From assembly GCF_004331345.1 (NCBI RefSeq), contig NZ_SJJZ01000001.1:558001-622000 (forward strand): a stretch of DNA of 64,000 bases, given 5' to 3'. The notes under the pieces are model-generated. The model saw nothing but the letters and a program-made list of their open reading frames with translations. It had not been told where the DNA came from and searched no databases. Positions 1 through 8,483 of this stretch are shown here, piece by piece. The position numbers and the translations under genes are program-made. Source of the DNA: Kribbella soli (lineage in GTDB: Bacteria; Actinomycetota; Actinomycetes; Propionibacteriales; Kribbellaceae). Position 1 is the first letter of the stretch, and every line of letters starts with the position of its first letter.

Positions 1-84
1 GGCGCCGCCAAGCACCGATCAGATTCATACCAGAACTGACGCGGTCGCCCGAACGCCCGTTCCATCAGGAATGTTGCAGCTGGA
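1..84. other. no gene recognised at window edge
   Basis: These 84 bases lie downstream of the minus-strand gene ending at 85. No open frame with recognisable content or clear hairpin is visible; a gene outside the window may extend here. Confidence 0.4.
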
Positions 85-1158
85 TCACCAACCCAACACG
101 GTCGGCGGACCGCCGACCAGCTCGTCAAGACGGGACACGAAACGGGCCCGCGGATCCGGATCGAGAGCCTGATGCCACGCCGGGAGAAGCGGTCCGTCGC
201 GGACCAACTGGTGCTGCTGGAATCTGTACACGGCAAGCGCTTCGGCCACTGCTCGTTCGCCGAGGTAGCCGAAGGTTTCGACGGTCGGCGTGCCGAGCGT
301 GGTCTCGTCGAGCGCGGCGTTCGCGTGGGCGATCCCGAACCCGTGCAGTACGGCGTACAGGTCGGTCAGCGGCTCGCGAAGCGGACCGGCGCCGCCGGGC
401 ACGTCGGAGGACATGAGGACCTGGTGGCCGAGTTCGTGCGAAGCGGTCGCGATCAGCACGGTCGGGTCGGTGAGGATGTCGGAGCCGAGCATCACCGCGG
501 TGTATCCGGGGAGCAATTCGACACCGGGCAGGCAGTAGGTCAGGTCCGTCCAGCGCCCGGCCGCCGACGACTCGGTTGCGGCCGCCTCAGGGTCCGGGCG
601 ATCCGGCTGTTGCTCGAGCTCGGCCTGTCGCGCCGGGTCCGGCTCGGCCGCGATTTCCCGGCAGCGGACGAGCTCGGTGAGGAAGTCGAGGAAGGCGAAC
701 CGCTGGATCTCGGGCAGCAGCCCGTCGTCCTCCAGCAGCTCTTCCAACCGGTCGTCGGACGTTGCGCCGAGCAACCGTGAGTACTTCCGTACGGCGGCGA
801 TGTCCTCCGGCGCCGCGCCGCGGAGCGCGGGATGGGTCTGCGCGACGTACGCGTCGACGATCGTGGCGCCGAGCAACTGACCGGCCTCGACGACCTTCTC
901 CAGCTGGAAGCTGAACCGGATCCGCTCGGACGGGATACCCATCCGCTCGCTCACCTTCAGGCATACGTCGCGGGCAGCCGCCTCCGACCCGTCGTACCCG
1001 GCCGGCACGAACTCACCCGGTACGACGGCCGGCCGCCGGAGCGGGTCGGTGCCGAAATGATCGGTGAGCAGCCGGAACGACTCTTCGACCCACCGCGCCG
1101 ACCCACCGGGCAACTCGACTTTCGGCGCCCGCACGAGATCGCGGAAGGACATGTCCAT
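85..1158 (-). CDS. HExxH-motif hypothetical protein downstream of ABC exporter
   Basis: Encodes 357 aa with no signal peptide or membrane segment. The C-terminal half holds HELGH preceded by ATAS and followed about 20 residues later by LREPLTDLYAVLHG, the layout of a zinc-dependent gluzincin-like peptidase (two His plus a downstream acidic ligand). The start at 1158 is chosen because GGAG lies just upstream and the frame further upstream is only antisense to the permease; an in-frame ATG at 1152 is the alternative. It follows the permease gene by 38 nt on the same strand, so it is probably the last gene of the exporter operon. Peptidase activity is inferred from the motif only; I do not recognise the family. 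Confidence 0.75.
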   Translation of the reverse strand: MDMSFRDLVRAPKVELPGGSARWVEESFRLLTDHFGTDPLRRPAVVPGEFVPAGYDGSEAAARDVCLKVSERMGIPSERIRFSFQLEKVVEAGQLLGATIVDAYVAQTHPALRGAAPEDIAAVRKYSRLLGATSDDRLEELLEDDGLLPEIQRFAFLDFLTELVRCREIAAEPDPARQAELEQQPDRPDPEAAATESSAAGRWTDLTYCLPGVELLPGYTAVMLGSDILTDPTVLIATASHELGHQVLMSSDVPGGAGPLREPLTDLYAVLHGFGIAHANAALDETTLGTPTVETFGYLGERAVAEALAVYRFQQHQLVRDGPLLPAWHQALDPDPRARFVSRLDELVGGPPTVLGW

Positions 1159-1196
1159 GCCAGCTCCGACGGGCGCTTGGGGTGTTGTGGTTCCGA

Positions 1197-2000
1197 CTAC
1201 TTCAGGAGCAACTTGCCGAGGCGGCGTGAAGCGACGTACATGCCGAGGGTGCCCATGGCTGCCAGGTAGAGGGCGTGGATCAGGAGGAACCAGCTGACGT
1301 TGCCTGTGCTGAAGGCACGTTCCAGGACGACGCCTTGGTAGAGCGGGGTGATCTCGACCAGCCAGCGGATCGCGCCGGGATAGGTCTCGACCGGGTAGAA
1401 CGTGGCCGAGAACAGGAACATCGGCATGATCGCCAGCTGCACGAACTCGAAGTCCTGCCAGCTGCGCATGAACGTGGTCAGCGCCATCCCGGCGCCTGCG
1501 AACGCGAACCCGATCAGCACCGCGGCCGGCAGCGCGAGCAGCGCCCACCACGACGAGATCAGCCCCATGATCAGCATCACCACGATGAACATCGCCGAGT
1601 AGATGCCTCCGCGCAGCAGCGCCCAGGTGACCTCGCCGGTGGCGACGTCCCACGGCCGCAGCGGCGTCGCGAGCATCGAGTCGTAGAGCTTGGCGTACTT
1701 CATCCGGAAGAAGATGTTGTACGTCGAGTCGAAGATCGCACCGTTCATCGCGGAGCTGGCGAGCATCGCCGGCGCGACGAACGCGGCGTACGCGATCTTC
1801 GTGCCGTCGGACAGGGTGAAGTCGCCGACCAGGTGGGCGACGCCGATGCCGATCGAGAGCAGGTAGAACACCGGCTCGAAGAAGCCGGAGAGGAACACCA
1901 CCCACGACCGCCGGTAGAGCAGGAAGTTCCGCTCGACGATGTGCCGCCCACCACCGAGCCGAACCGGGACCGGGATGACCCGGGCTGCAATGGTCGCCAT
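1197..2000 (-). CDS. ABC-2 type transporter permease
   Basis: Encodes 267 aa with about six hydrophobic segments, the expected size for an ABC2_membrane (DrrB-like) permease. It starts RNFLLYRRSWVVFLSGF and carries the conserved R-W-L before the last helix (FYPVETYPGAIRWL). The start at 2000 overlaps the upstream stop codon as TGATG, so translation is coupled to the preceding permease. Together with that permease and the ATPase it forms a heterodimeric-permease exporter. Substrate is unknown; DrrAB/NodIJ relatives export drugs or oligosaccharides. Confidence 0.9.
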   Translation of the reverse strand: MATIAARVIPVPVRLGGGRHIVERNFLLYRRSWVVFLSGFFEPVFYLLSIGIGVAHLVGDFTLSDGTKIAYAAFVAPAMLASSAMNGAIFDSTYNIFFRMKYAKLYDSMLATPLRPWDVATGEVTWALLRGGIYSAMFIVVMLIMGLISSWWALLALPAAVLIGFAFAGAGMALTTFMRSWQDFEFVQLAIMPMFLFSATFYPVETYPGAIRWLVEITPLYQGVVLERAFSTGNVSWFLLIHALYLAAMGTLGMYVASRRLGKLLLK

Positions 2001-2794
2001 CAGCCGATCAGCTTCCTTGTGAAGCCGCGGACGGCAAGGCGGGTGCCGACGAGGAACCACGCCAGCAGGTAGACGATGTTGCCGAGGGCCAGCAACGGGT
2101 TCACGGTGCCGAGGCTGAGGCTGCGGGACAGGTCGACCGCGTGCCACAGCGGACTCACGTACGCCAGCCACTCGATCCAATCCGGCAGTTGCGAGACCGG
2201 GAAGAACGCCCCGGAGAACAGGAACGCCGGCACCACGCCGAACCGGAAGACCATCGCGAAACCGGAGTCGTTGTCCAGGACCGTGGCGTACGCCGCGATC
2301 GGACCGGCGACCGCCATCCCGAGCAGCAGAGCCACCGGCAACCCGAGCACGCCGAGCGGTGACTTCAGCCCGCCGAACAACGTGATGATCACCAAGAAGA
2401 CCGCGCACGACGTGAACACCCGGAACGCGATGAACCCTAGCTGCCCGTAGACCACGTCCGCCGGCCGCAGCGGCGTCGCGATCATCGAGTGGTAGAACTT
2501 CTGCCACTTCAGCCCACTCATCACCGGGTACGTCGCCTCGCCGACCGCGATCTGCATCGCGGTGGACGCCAGCAGCCCCGGCGCGATGAACTGCAGGTAG
2601 CTGACCCCGCCGAGCGCACCGGTCCCGTTGCTGTCCACGAACGACCCGAGCCCGATCCCCATCGCGGCCAGGTAGAGCATCGGCAGCAGGAAGCTGCTGA
2701 TCATCGTGCCCTTCCAGGTCCGCTTGTAGACGGTCAGCCAGTAGTCGAACATCCGGCGACCGTTCTCCACCGCGCCGGTCATGTGCACTGCCAT
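2000..2794 (-). CDS. ABC-2 type transporter permease
   Basis: Encodes 264 aa, an ABC2_membrane-type permease with about six hydrophobic helices; WLTVYKRTWKGTMISSFLLP begins the first helix and FFPVSQLPDWIEWLAYVSPL is the typical loop before the last. It starts one base after the ATPase stop codon and its stop overlaps the next start. It is distinct in sequence from the second permease (2000-1197), so the membrane part is probably a heterodimer. Confidence 0.9.
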   Translation of the reverse strand: MAVHMTGAVENGRRMFDYWLTVYKRTWKGTMISSFLLPMLYLAAMGIGLGSFVDSNGTGALGGVSYLQFIAPGLLASTAMQIAVGEATYPVMSGLKWQKFYHSMIATPLRPADVVYGQLGFIAFRVFTSCAVFLVIITLFGGLKSPLGVLGLPVALLLGMAVAGPIAAYATVLDNDSGFAMVFRFGVVPAFLFSGAFFPVSQLPDWIEWLAYVSPLWHAVDLSRSLSLGTVNPLLALGNIVYLLAWFLVGTRLAVRGFTRKLIG

Positions 2795-2795
2795 G

Positions 2796-3743
2796 TCAGT
2801 CCACCAACGTCCGGCCGGTCAATCTCAAGAACACGTCTTCGAGAGTGGAACGGCGTACCAGGACGGCGGCCGGCTCCAGGCCGCGCTCGTGGACGGCGGC
2901 GACCGCGCGCTCGCCGTCGTCGGTGTAGAGCAGCAGCCGGTCCGGCAGTACTTCGACGCGCTGGGCGAGGTCCTCGACCTTGCCGGCCAGGGCGTCGTGG
3001 TCGGCAAGCATCACGTCCGGCCCGAATCGCAGCTCGGTCACCTCACGTGTCGAGTAGTCGCGGATCAGCTCGGCCGGGGATCCCTCGGCCGCGATCAGGC
3101 CGCCGTCCATCACCACGAGCCGGTCGCACAACTGCTCGGCCTCGTCCATGTAGTGCGTGGTGATGATCAGCGTGACGCCGGCCTGTTTGAGCCGGAACAG
3201 CTTGTCCCACAACAGATGCCGGGCTTGCGGGTCGAGTCCTGTGGTCGGCTCGTCCAGCAGCAACAGGTCGGGTTTGCTGACCAGCGAGCGCGCGATCGTC
3301 AGCCGGCGCTTCATCCCGCCGGACAGCTCGTCGACCTTGACCTTCGCCTTCTCGGTCAGCGCGACGAACTCGAGCAGCTCGTCCGCGCGCTCGCGGCACT
3401 CGGCCCGGCTGAGACCGAAGTACCGCCCGTAGATCGTCAGGTTCTCCCGGACGGAGAGCTCGGTGTCGAGAGTGTCGTCCTGCGGGCAGACGCCGAGCCG
3501 GGCGCGGATCGACGGCCCGTCGGTGGCCGGGTCCAGGCCGAGAATCTCGAGCGTTCCGCCGCTGATCGGTGAGACCGCGCCGATCATCCGCATCGTCGAC
3601 GACTTGCCCGCACCGTTCGGCCCGAGGAACCCGAAGGCCTCACCCCGCCACACGTCCAGGTCGATCCCGCGAACCGCCTCGAAGTCGCCGTACGACTTGC
3701 GCAGCCCACGAACATGAACCAAAGACTCCCGCTGCTCACTCAC
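2796..3743 (-). CDS. ABC transporter ATP-binding protein, DrrA/NodI type
   Basis: Encodes 315 aa. Walker A GPNGAGKSS, Q-loop CPQDD, signature LSGGMKRR, Walker B LLLLDEP and switch TTHYMDEAE are all intact, and the C-terminal extension of about 90 residues matches DrrA-like drug-export ATPases. I place the start at the GTG at 3743: a TAGTGT -10-like element ends 7 nt upstream, as expected for a leaderless transcript, and homologous ATPases begin near this point; an ATG at 3806 in frame would add 21 residues. It heads the operon 3743-85. Confidence 0.92.
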   Translation of the reverse strand: MSEQRESLVHVRGLRKSYGDFEAVRGIDLDVWRGEAFGFLGPNGAGKSSTMRMIGAVSPISGGTLEILGLDPATDGPSIRARLGVCPQDDTLDTELSVRENLTIYGRYFGLSRAECRERADELLEFVALTEKAKVKVDELSGGMKRRLTIARSLVSKPDLLLLDEPTTGLDPQARHLLWDKLFRLKQAGVTLIITTHYMDEAEQLCDRLVVMDGGLIAAEGSPAELIRDYSTREVTELRFGPDVMLADHDALAGKVEDLAQRVEVLPDRLLLYTDDGERAVAAVHERGLEPAAVLVRRSTLEDVFLRLTGRTLVD

Positions 3744-3750
3744 CTGCCTG

Positions 3751-3756
3751 ACACTA
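3751..3756 (-). promoter_or_regulatory. -10 element of leaderless ABC operon promoter
   Basis: TAGTGT on the minus strand, followed after 7 nt by the GTG start at 3743. No Shine-Dalgarno lies at a usual distance, so the transcript is probably leaderless. Confidence 0.45.
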
Positions 3757-3799
3757 GACGCACCTCCGGACAGTTTTCTTGTCGTTTTGGGCAGGCGGG

Positions 3800-4381
3800 A
3801 TGGCATTCACTGTTGACGATCTCCGGCAGCTGAGCGACCTGACGGTCAGCGCCTGGCAGGACGGCATCGACCGGGACTGGTCGGCCCCGGCCGGCGGCTT
3901 GACGTGGAACTGTCTAACGACGGCCGATCACACCGTGGACACCGTGATCGCCCCGGCTGTCTTTCTGGCATCACGGAAGCTGGACAGCTACCCGGCGTAC
4001 GGGATCGGCACACCAGGCCCGGACGCGTCTCCCTCGGTTCTTGTCGAGGCATTGCAGACCGCCACGAGGATCCTGGTCGCAGTGGTCCGCGAGGCCGGCC
4101 CGGATGCGCGCGCGGTGATCTGGCGACGGCCGCACGTCGAGATCCGCGGACCGGCGGATTTTCCACCCCGCGCGGGCCTGGAGCTGATCTTCCACGCGTA
4201 CGACGTCTGTCTGGGGCTGGGCGTGCCGTTCGACCCGCCGACGGACCTGTGCGAACGCCTGCGGGAGCACACCCGCGACTGGCCGATGTGGACGAGCCCC
4301 GGCTGGTCGTCGCCGACAGATGACCCGGACGCCTGGGCGGACCTGATCCGGTCCTCCGGCCGTCAGCCTCTTCCGACGTAA
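3800..4381 (+). CDS. maleylpyruvate isomerase/DinB-like protein
   Basis: Encodes 193 aa. TWNCLTTADHTVDTV near residues 38-52 carries the His of the DinB/MDMPI metal site, and LELIFHAYDVCLGLG carries a second His-Asp, as in mycothiol-dependent maleylpyruvate isomerase N-domain proteins. These are four-helix-bundle enzymes that often use mycothiol; the actual substrate here is unknown. ATG at 3800 is chosen over the in-frame TTG at 3779. It is divergent from the ABC operon, and its last 19 bases overlap the convergent SDR gene. Confidence 0.75.
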   Translation: MAFTVDDLRQLSDLTVSAWQDGIDRDWSAPAGGLTWNCLTTADHTVDTVIAPAVFLASRKLDSYPAYGIGTPGPDASPSVLVEALQTATRILVAVVREAGPDARAVIWRRPHVEIRGPADFPPRAGLELIFHAYDVCLGLGVPFDPPTDLCERLREHTRDWPMWTSPGWSSPTDDPDAWADLIRSSGRQPLPT

Positions 4382-5091
4382 GGCATTCCGGCTGCCATGA
4401 CCGTGAGGGTCGGGACCGCGACGGACGTTGGCAGTTCGGCGATCTGGACTACGAAGGCGGCGACGATCTTCGGGTCGAAGGTCGGCTCGACCGCGATCGA
4501 ACCGTCCGGCTGGAGCACGCCCTGTTCCATCCGGGCGGTCATCGCGGTCGCGGCGTTCCCGATGTCGATCTGGCAGGCGGTGATGCCGTGCGCGCGCCCC
4601 TCCAGCTCCAGGCCCTTGGTCAGACCGCTGATCGCGTGCTTGCTCGCGGTGTAGGCGATCCCCTGCGGCCGCGGTACGTGGGCCGAGATCGACCCGTTGT
4701 TGATGATCCGCCCGCCCTTCGGGTCCTGCCGCAGCATCACGTCGTACGCCGCCTGCGCGCAGAGGAACGACCCGGTCAGGTTGGTGTCCACCACCTGCCG
4801 CCAGTCCTCCTCCCGCACGTCCTGCACCGCCGCGGCCGGGGAACCGGTGCCCGCGTTGTTCACGAGTACGTCGACCCGCTCGAGCCCCCCGAAGAACCGC
4901 CGTACCGCGTCCCCGTCGGCCACATCCAGTACGGCGAGATCGACCCGGCCCTCGCCGAGCGCGACCGTCTCGCGCAGCTTGTCCTCCGTCCGCCCGGTCA
5001 CCCACACCTGGAACCCGGCCCCCGCCAACGCCAGAGCCATCTCCCGCCCCAGCCCTGACCCACCACCAGTAACCACCGCAACCCGCGTCAT
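4363..5091 (-). CDS. SDR family NAD(P)-dependent oxidoreductase
   Basis: Encodes 242 aa, a classical short-chain dehydrogenase. TGGGSGLG (residues 8-15) is the nucleotide-binding turn, VNNAG the structural motif, and GSIS plus YTASK give the catalytic Ser-Tyr-Lys. Substrate cannot be told. Its ATG overlaps the stop of the upstream CPBP protease as ATGA, so the two are translationally coupled. The 3' end overlaps the convergent gene at 3800-4381. Confidence 0.92.
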   Translation of the reverse strand: MTRVAVVTGGGSGLGREMALALAGAGFQVWVTGRTEDKLRETVALGEGRVDLAVLDVADGDAVRRFFGGLERVDVLVNNAGTGSPAAAVQDVREEDWRQVVDTNLTGSFLCAQAAYDVMLRQDPKGGRIINNGSISAHVPRPQGIAYTASKHAISGLTKGLELEGRAHGITACQIDIGNAATAMTARMEQGVLQPDGSIAVEPTFDPKIVAAFVVQIAELPTSVAVPTLTVMAAGMPYVGRG

Positions 5092-5861
5092 GCCGCCACC
5101 CTTCTATCTCGCCGGACTGCCGTCCAGGATGGCAGCACCGCCGCAGCGACCGCGGTGAGGACCAGCAACTCCACCCAGACCCCCTGGCCGAGTGGAGGAA
5201 CCAGCTCCTCCGTGAGGTTCCACGCCGCGTGCAGCAGGATCGCGGCCGGCACGCCACCTCGCAGGCGCTCGCTGACGAACAGCATCACGAACGTCAGCGG
5301 GAACAGCTCCAGGAAGAACGTCAGCCCCTCCTGCGTGAACAGCCCGTCGTCGTGCTGACCTGTGCCGTTCAGGAAGTACAGCGGCAGATGCCACACGCCC
5401 CAGGCCGCCCCCAGCACCACAGTCGTCCCGAGCGGCCCGAAGTACTCACGCAGCCGCGGCTGCACGTACCCACGCCACCCGAACTCCTCCGACACCGGCC
5501 CAGCCAGGAAGGTGTACGCCGCAGCGCCGAGGACTCCCCCAGCACCGGAGATCACCGAAGCGGCGTGATCGGGCAACGTCGGCAGGTTCCCCATCACCGC
5601 CGTCGCCACGAGCGGCGGCAGCACACCGAGTACGACGGCAGCGACCGGCCACACCAGCGACCACCTGACGACGCGCCTCCGCTCCCGGTACCGCAGCCAC
5701 ATCACCAACGCGGCCAGCGACGGCCCCGACGCCGCCAGCGCGAACACGAGACTGCCTGCACCCTCATCCGGATCCACTCCGAGTACGCCGAGCACGCCCC
5801 ATGGCACCCAGGTCAGGACGAGACAGATGACACCGAACTCCAACAGCCGCCGCTTGATCAC
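5088..5861 (-). CDS. CPBP family intramembrane glutamic endopeptidase
   Basis: Encodes 257 aa with about eight hydrophobic segments. EEFGWR (EExxxR), the WGVWHLPLY block (FxxxH equivalent) and HAAWN (HxxxN) are the three CPBP (Abi/Rce1) motifs, all intact. Family members are membrane proteases linked to CAAX processing or bacteriocin self-immunity. The GTG at 5861 has an ideal AGGAGG 8 nt upstream, which decides the start against longer frames from 5993. It is coupled to the SDR gene by an ATGA overlap. Confidence 0.88.
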   Translation of the reverse strand: MIKRRLLEFGVICLVLTWVPWGVLGVLGVDPDEGAGSLVFALAASGPSLAALVMWLRYRERRRVVRWSLVWPVAAVVLGVLPPLVATAVMGNLPTLPDHAASVISGAGGVLGAAAYTFLAGPVSEEFGWRGYVQPRLREYFGPLGTTVVLGAAWGVWHLPLYFLNGTGQHDDGLFTQEGLTFFLELFPLTFVMLFVSERLRGGVPAAILLHAAWNLTEELVPPLGQGVWVELLVLTAVAAAVLPSWTAVRRDRRVAA

Positions 5862-6039
5862 CGCCCTAGCCTCCTGGCCGGACCAGCGGACCGGCGAGGG
5901 TGCTGGACCGACCCTTCGCCGTGGTGCCAGCACTACCTCGCACCGATCCGCGTCACAAAACGCCACCGTCGGCCGTCGACTTACTGTCCACACCTCCGCT
6001 CAACTGCGGACAGTGATCATCCGACGACCGAGTGCAAAT

Positions 6040-6055
6040 AAGTGGCGACCCACTT
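6040..6055. repeat. small inverted repeat upstream of marR
   Basis: AAGTGG and CCACTT form 6-bp arms around a 4-nt loop in the divergent CPBP/marR intergenic region. It may be a second regulator site or chance. Confidence 0.3.
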
Positions 6056-6087
6056 GAACACCTTGGAAACTCATTTGCGTGTATCAC

Positions 6088-6107
6088 GCAAGCATGTATA
6101 TGCTTGC
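6088..6107. promoter_or_regulatory. MarR operator palindrome overlapping the promoter
   Basis: Perfect 8-bp arms GCAAGCAT and ATGCTTGC flank GTAT. The -10-like TATGCT at 6099-6104 lies inside it and is 6 nt from the ATG at 6111. A third half-site GCATGCAAG covers the start codon. The placement suggests autorepression by the MarR protein of its own operon. Confidence 0.7.
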
Positions 6108-6110
6108 AGC

Positions 6111-6710
6111 ATGCAAGTAAACGACGCGTACACCCCACAGACCCCCATCGAGGGCGTCATGCACGCGTTCACCCGGATCGGGCGCCGCCTCAAGGCCAAG
6201 CAGCCCGGCGACACGCTCGACCACAGCGCGCACGTCGTGCTGTTCGCGCTGCGGTGCAACGGCGCCCTGCGGCTGTCCGACCTCGCCGGAAAGCTGGAGC
6301 TCGACGCCTCCACCGCGAGCCGCCACGTGCGGTCCCTGGAGCAGCTCGGACTCATCCGCCGCTCCCCCGACCCGGACGACGGGCGCGCGTTCCGCGTCGA
6401 GCTCACCGAGCAGGGCATCGAGCAGTGGGAGGCCAGTGCCCGGCACCGGATGGAGCTGCTCAGCGCGGCCATGGAGGGCTGGTCCGAGGAGGACGTGCAG
6501 ACCTTCGAGCGGCTGATGACCCGCTTCGCGGACGGCGTCGCCGCCCACACCGAAGCCCCCAGCAGCGCCGCCTGGGCCGACAAGGGCTGGGCCGCGGTCG
6601 CCCCGCGACTGCAGTCCGCCGCGGCACAGCGCCGTACCGACCAAGACTCCGCGACCGGCAGCGACCCTGCCCGCGAGAACAACGACAACAACCTGGAGAG
6701 CACCAGATGA
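6111..6710 (+). CDS. MarR family transcriptional regulator
   Basis: Encodes 199 aa. The winged helix spans about residues 40-100 (LRLSDLAGKLELDASTASRH is the HTH; DPDDGRAFRVELTEQG the wing). A hydrophilic tail of about 45 residues follows the dimerisation helix. The start at 6111 sits 3 nt after the operator palindrome with a -10 6 nt upstream (leaderless); ATG at 6160, with GAGGG upstream, is the alternative and would lose 16 residues. Its stop overlaps the exporter ATG as ATGA. It probably represses the operon and is released by exporter substrates. Confidence 0.9.
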   Translation: MQVNDAYTPQTPIEGVMHAFTRIGRRLKAKQPGDTLDHSAHVVLFALRCNGALRLSDLAGKLELDASTASRHVRSLEQLGLIRRSPDPDDGRAFRVELTEQGIEQWEASARHRMELLSAAMEGWSEEDVQTFERLMTRFADGVAAHTEAPSSAAWADKGWAAVAPRLQSAAAQRRTDQDSATGSDPARENNDNNLESTR

Positions 6711-8317
6711 GCACCACAGAACCCGCCACCGCCGGCGGGGCTGCACCAACCGACGGTGGTCCCAACTACCTGTCCCACAAGCAGATCCTGGTCGTCCTCG
6801 GTGGACTGATGGCCGGCATGTTCCTCGCCGCCCTCGACCAGAGCATCGTGGGTACGGCGCTGCCGCGGATCGTCAGCGAGTTCAACAGCCTGGACAAGCT
6901 GTCCTGGGTGGTCACGGCGTACTTGCTGACCTCGACCGCCTCCACGCCGCTGTGGGGCAAGGTCTCCGACCTCTACGGCCGGCGGCCGCTGTTCATCGCG
7001 GCGATCGTCACCTTCCTGGTCGGCTCCGTGCTGGCCGCACTGTCGCAGAACATCGAGATGCTGATCGGCTTCCGGGCCGTCCAGGGTCTGGGTGCCGGCG
7101 GCCTGATGTCGCTCGCGTTCGCCACCATCGGCGACGTGATCCCGCCGCGTGAGCGCGGTAAGTACATGGGGTACTTCGGTGCCGTCTTCGGCCTGTCCTC
7201 GGTGGCCGGCCCGCTGCTCGGCGGTCTGCTCACCGACGGTCCCGGCTGGCGCTGGATCTTCTGGATCAACCTGCCGATCGGCCTGGTTGCCCTGGGCATC
7301 GTCGCCGCGGTCCTGAAGCTGCCGCACGTGAAGCGTTCGCACAAGATCGACTACCTCGGCGCCTCCACGGTCGCCGCCGCGGTCACCTCGCTGCTGCTGG
7401 CCGTCTCCTGGAGCGGCCCGAGCAACGGCTGGGGCACCACCACCACGATCGCTCTGCTGGTCGCGTCCGTCGTGCTGGCCGTCGCGTTCGTGCTGATCGA
7501 GCTGCGGGTGTCCGAGCCGATCATCCCGATGGACCTGTTCAAGGGCCGGATCTTCTCCGGGTACGCCGGGTTCGCGTTCCTGCTCGGCTTCGCGATGTTC
7601 GGTGCGCTGATCTTCCTGCCGCTGTACCTGCAGGCGGTCAAGGACATGTCCCCGACCCGCTCCGGCCTGGCGCTGCTGCCGATGATCGTCGGTATCTTCT
7701 CCGCCTCGATCCCGAGCGGCCAGCTGATGAGCAAGACCGGTCGGTACAAGATCTACCCGATCATCTCCGCGGTCATGGTCGGCGCCGCGATGGTGCTGCT
7801 GTCCACGCTGAGCATGGCCACGCCGTACTGGCAGCTGGCGATCTACATGTTCGTGATGGGCGCCGGACTGGGCCTGTCGATGCAGATCACCGTCACCGCG
7901 GCGCAGAACAGCGTGCCCCGTCAGCACATGGGCACGGCGACCTCGTCGATGACCTTCTTCCGCTCCATGGGTGGAGCAATCGGTACGGCGGTCTACGGCG
8001 CCGTACTGACCACCCGGCTGAAGGACCACCTGACCGACATCGTCCCGAACGCCGCGCAGGGCATGGTCGACGGACTGGCCAAGGCGGCGAACAGCGTCCA
8101 GGCGCTGCACGCCCTGAAGCCGCCGATGAAGGGCTGGGCCCTGCAGGGTCTGGTCGACGCGATGGGCGACGTGTTCCTGGTCTCCCTGCCGTTCCTGGCG
8201 ATCGCGCTGATCCTCGCGGTCATCACGCCGGAGCAGCGGCTGGCCGGCCGCAACGACGGCCCGAAGGCCGAGGGCGACGAATCGCTGGAATCGTCGGCCG
8301 CGGCGGCAATGCACTGA
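6707..8317 (+). CDS. MFS multidrug transporter, DHA2 (EmrB/QacA) family
   Basis: Encodes 536 aa with about 14 transmembrane helices, the size of DHA2 proton antiporters. Motif A appears as GKVSDLYGRRPLF, motif C-like GAVFGLSSVAGPLLGGLL and LDQSIVGTALP in helix 1 are typical. It starts inside the marR stop codon (ATGA) with GGAGAG upstream, so both are one operon under the operator at 6088-6107. Likely exports hydrophobic toxic compounds or antibiotics; substrate unknown. Confidence 0.92.
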   Translation: MSTTEPATAGGAAPTDGGPNYLSHKQILVVLGGLMAGMFLAALDQSIVGTALPRIVSEFNSLDKLSWVVTAYLLTSTASTPLWGKVSDLYGRRPLFIAAIVTFLVGSVLAALSQNIEMLIGFRAVQGLGAGGLMSLAFATIGDVIPPRERGKYMGYFGAVFGLSSVAGPLLGGLLTDGPGWRWIFWINLPIGLVALGIVAAVLKLPHVKRSHKIDYLGASTVAAAVTSLLLAVSWSGPSNGWGTTTTIALLVASVVLAVAFVLIELRVSEPIIPMDLFKGRIFSGYAGFAFLLGFAMFGALIFLPLYLQAVKDMSPTRSGLALLPMIVGIFSASIPSGQLMSKTGRYKIYPIISAVMVGAAMVLLSTLSMATPYWQLAIYMFVMGAGLGLSMQITVTAAQNSVPRQHMGTATSSMTFFRSMGGAIGTAVYGAVLTTRLKDHLTDIVPNAAQGMVDGLAKAANSVQALHALKPPMKGWALQGLVDAMGDVFLVSLPFLAIALILAVITPEQRLAGRNDGPKAEGDESLESSAAAAMH

Positions 8318-8362
8318 GGCGCGTCACCGAACTGAGACCGAACTTCGGTTGACCTACCCGAC

Positions 8363-8392
8363 AGCCGCCCTGGGAAGCTTCCCAGGGCGGCT
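8363..8392. terminator. intrinsic terminator after MFS transporter
   Basis: Perfect 15-bp inverted repeat (AGCCGCCCTGGGAAG with its complement, no spacer) followed by GTTCTTGT, 45 nt after the transporter stop. Confidence 0.85.
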
Positions 8393-8425
8393 GTTCTTGT
8401 GCTGGCCACGAGCAGGACGTCCGCC

Positions 8426-8448
8426 TGACCCCTCCGGGGACTTAGTTT
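8426..8448 (+). promoter_or_regulatory. shared upstream motif, copy 1
   Basis: TGACC, 12 nt, then TAGTTT, ending 35 nt before the ATG at 8484. The same TGACC-N11/12-TAnnnT arrangement precedes the other two paralogs at 9407 and 15379. Could be a promoter or activator site. Confidence 0.4.
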
Positions 8449-8483
8449 CGACACGTACCGCAACGACAGGGACTGCCGCACGG

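Noticed and set aside
1159..1905. N-terminal extension of the HExxH gene up to 1905
   Set aside because: The extra part is antisense-frame translation of the permease region; ATG 1158 has a ribosome site.
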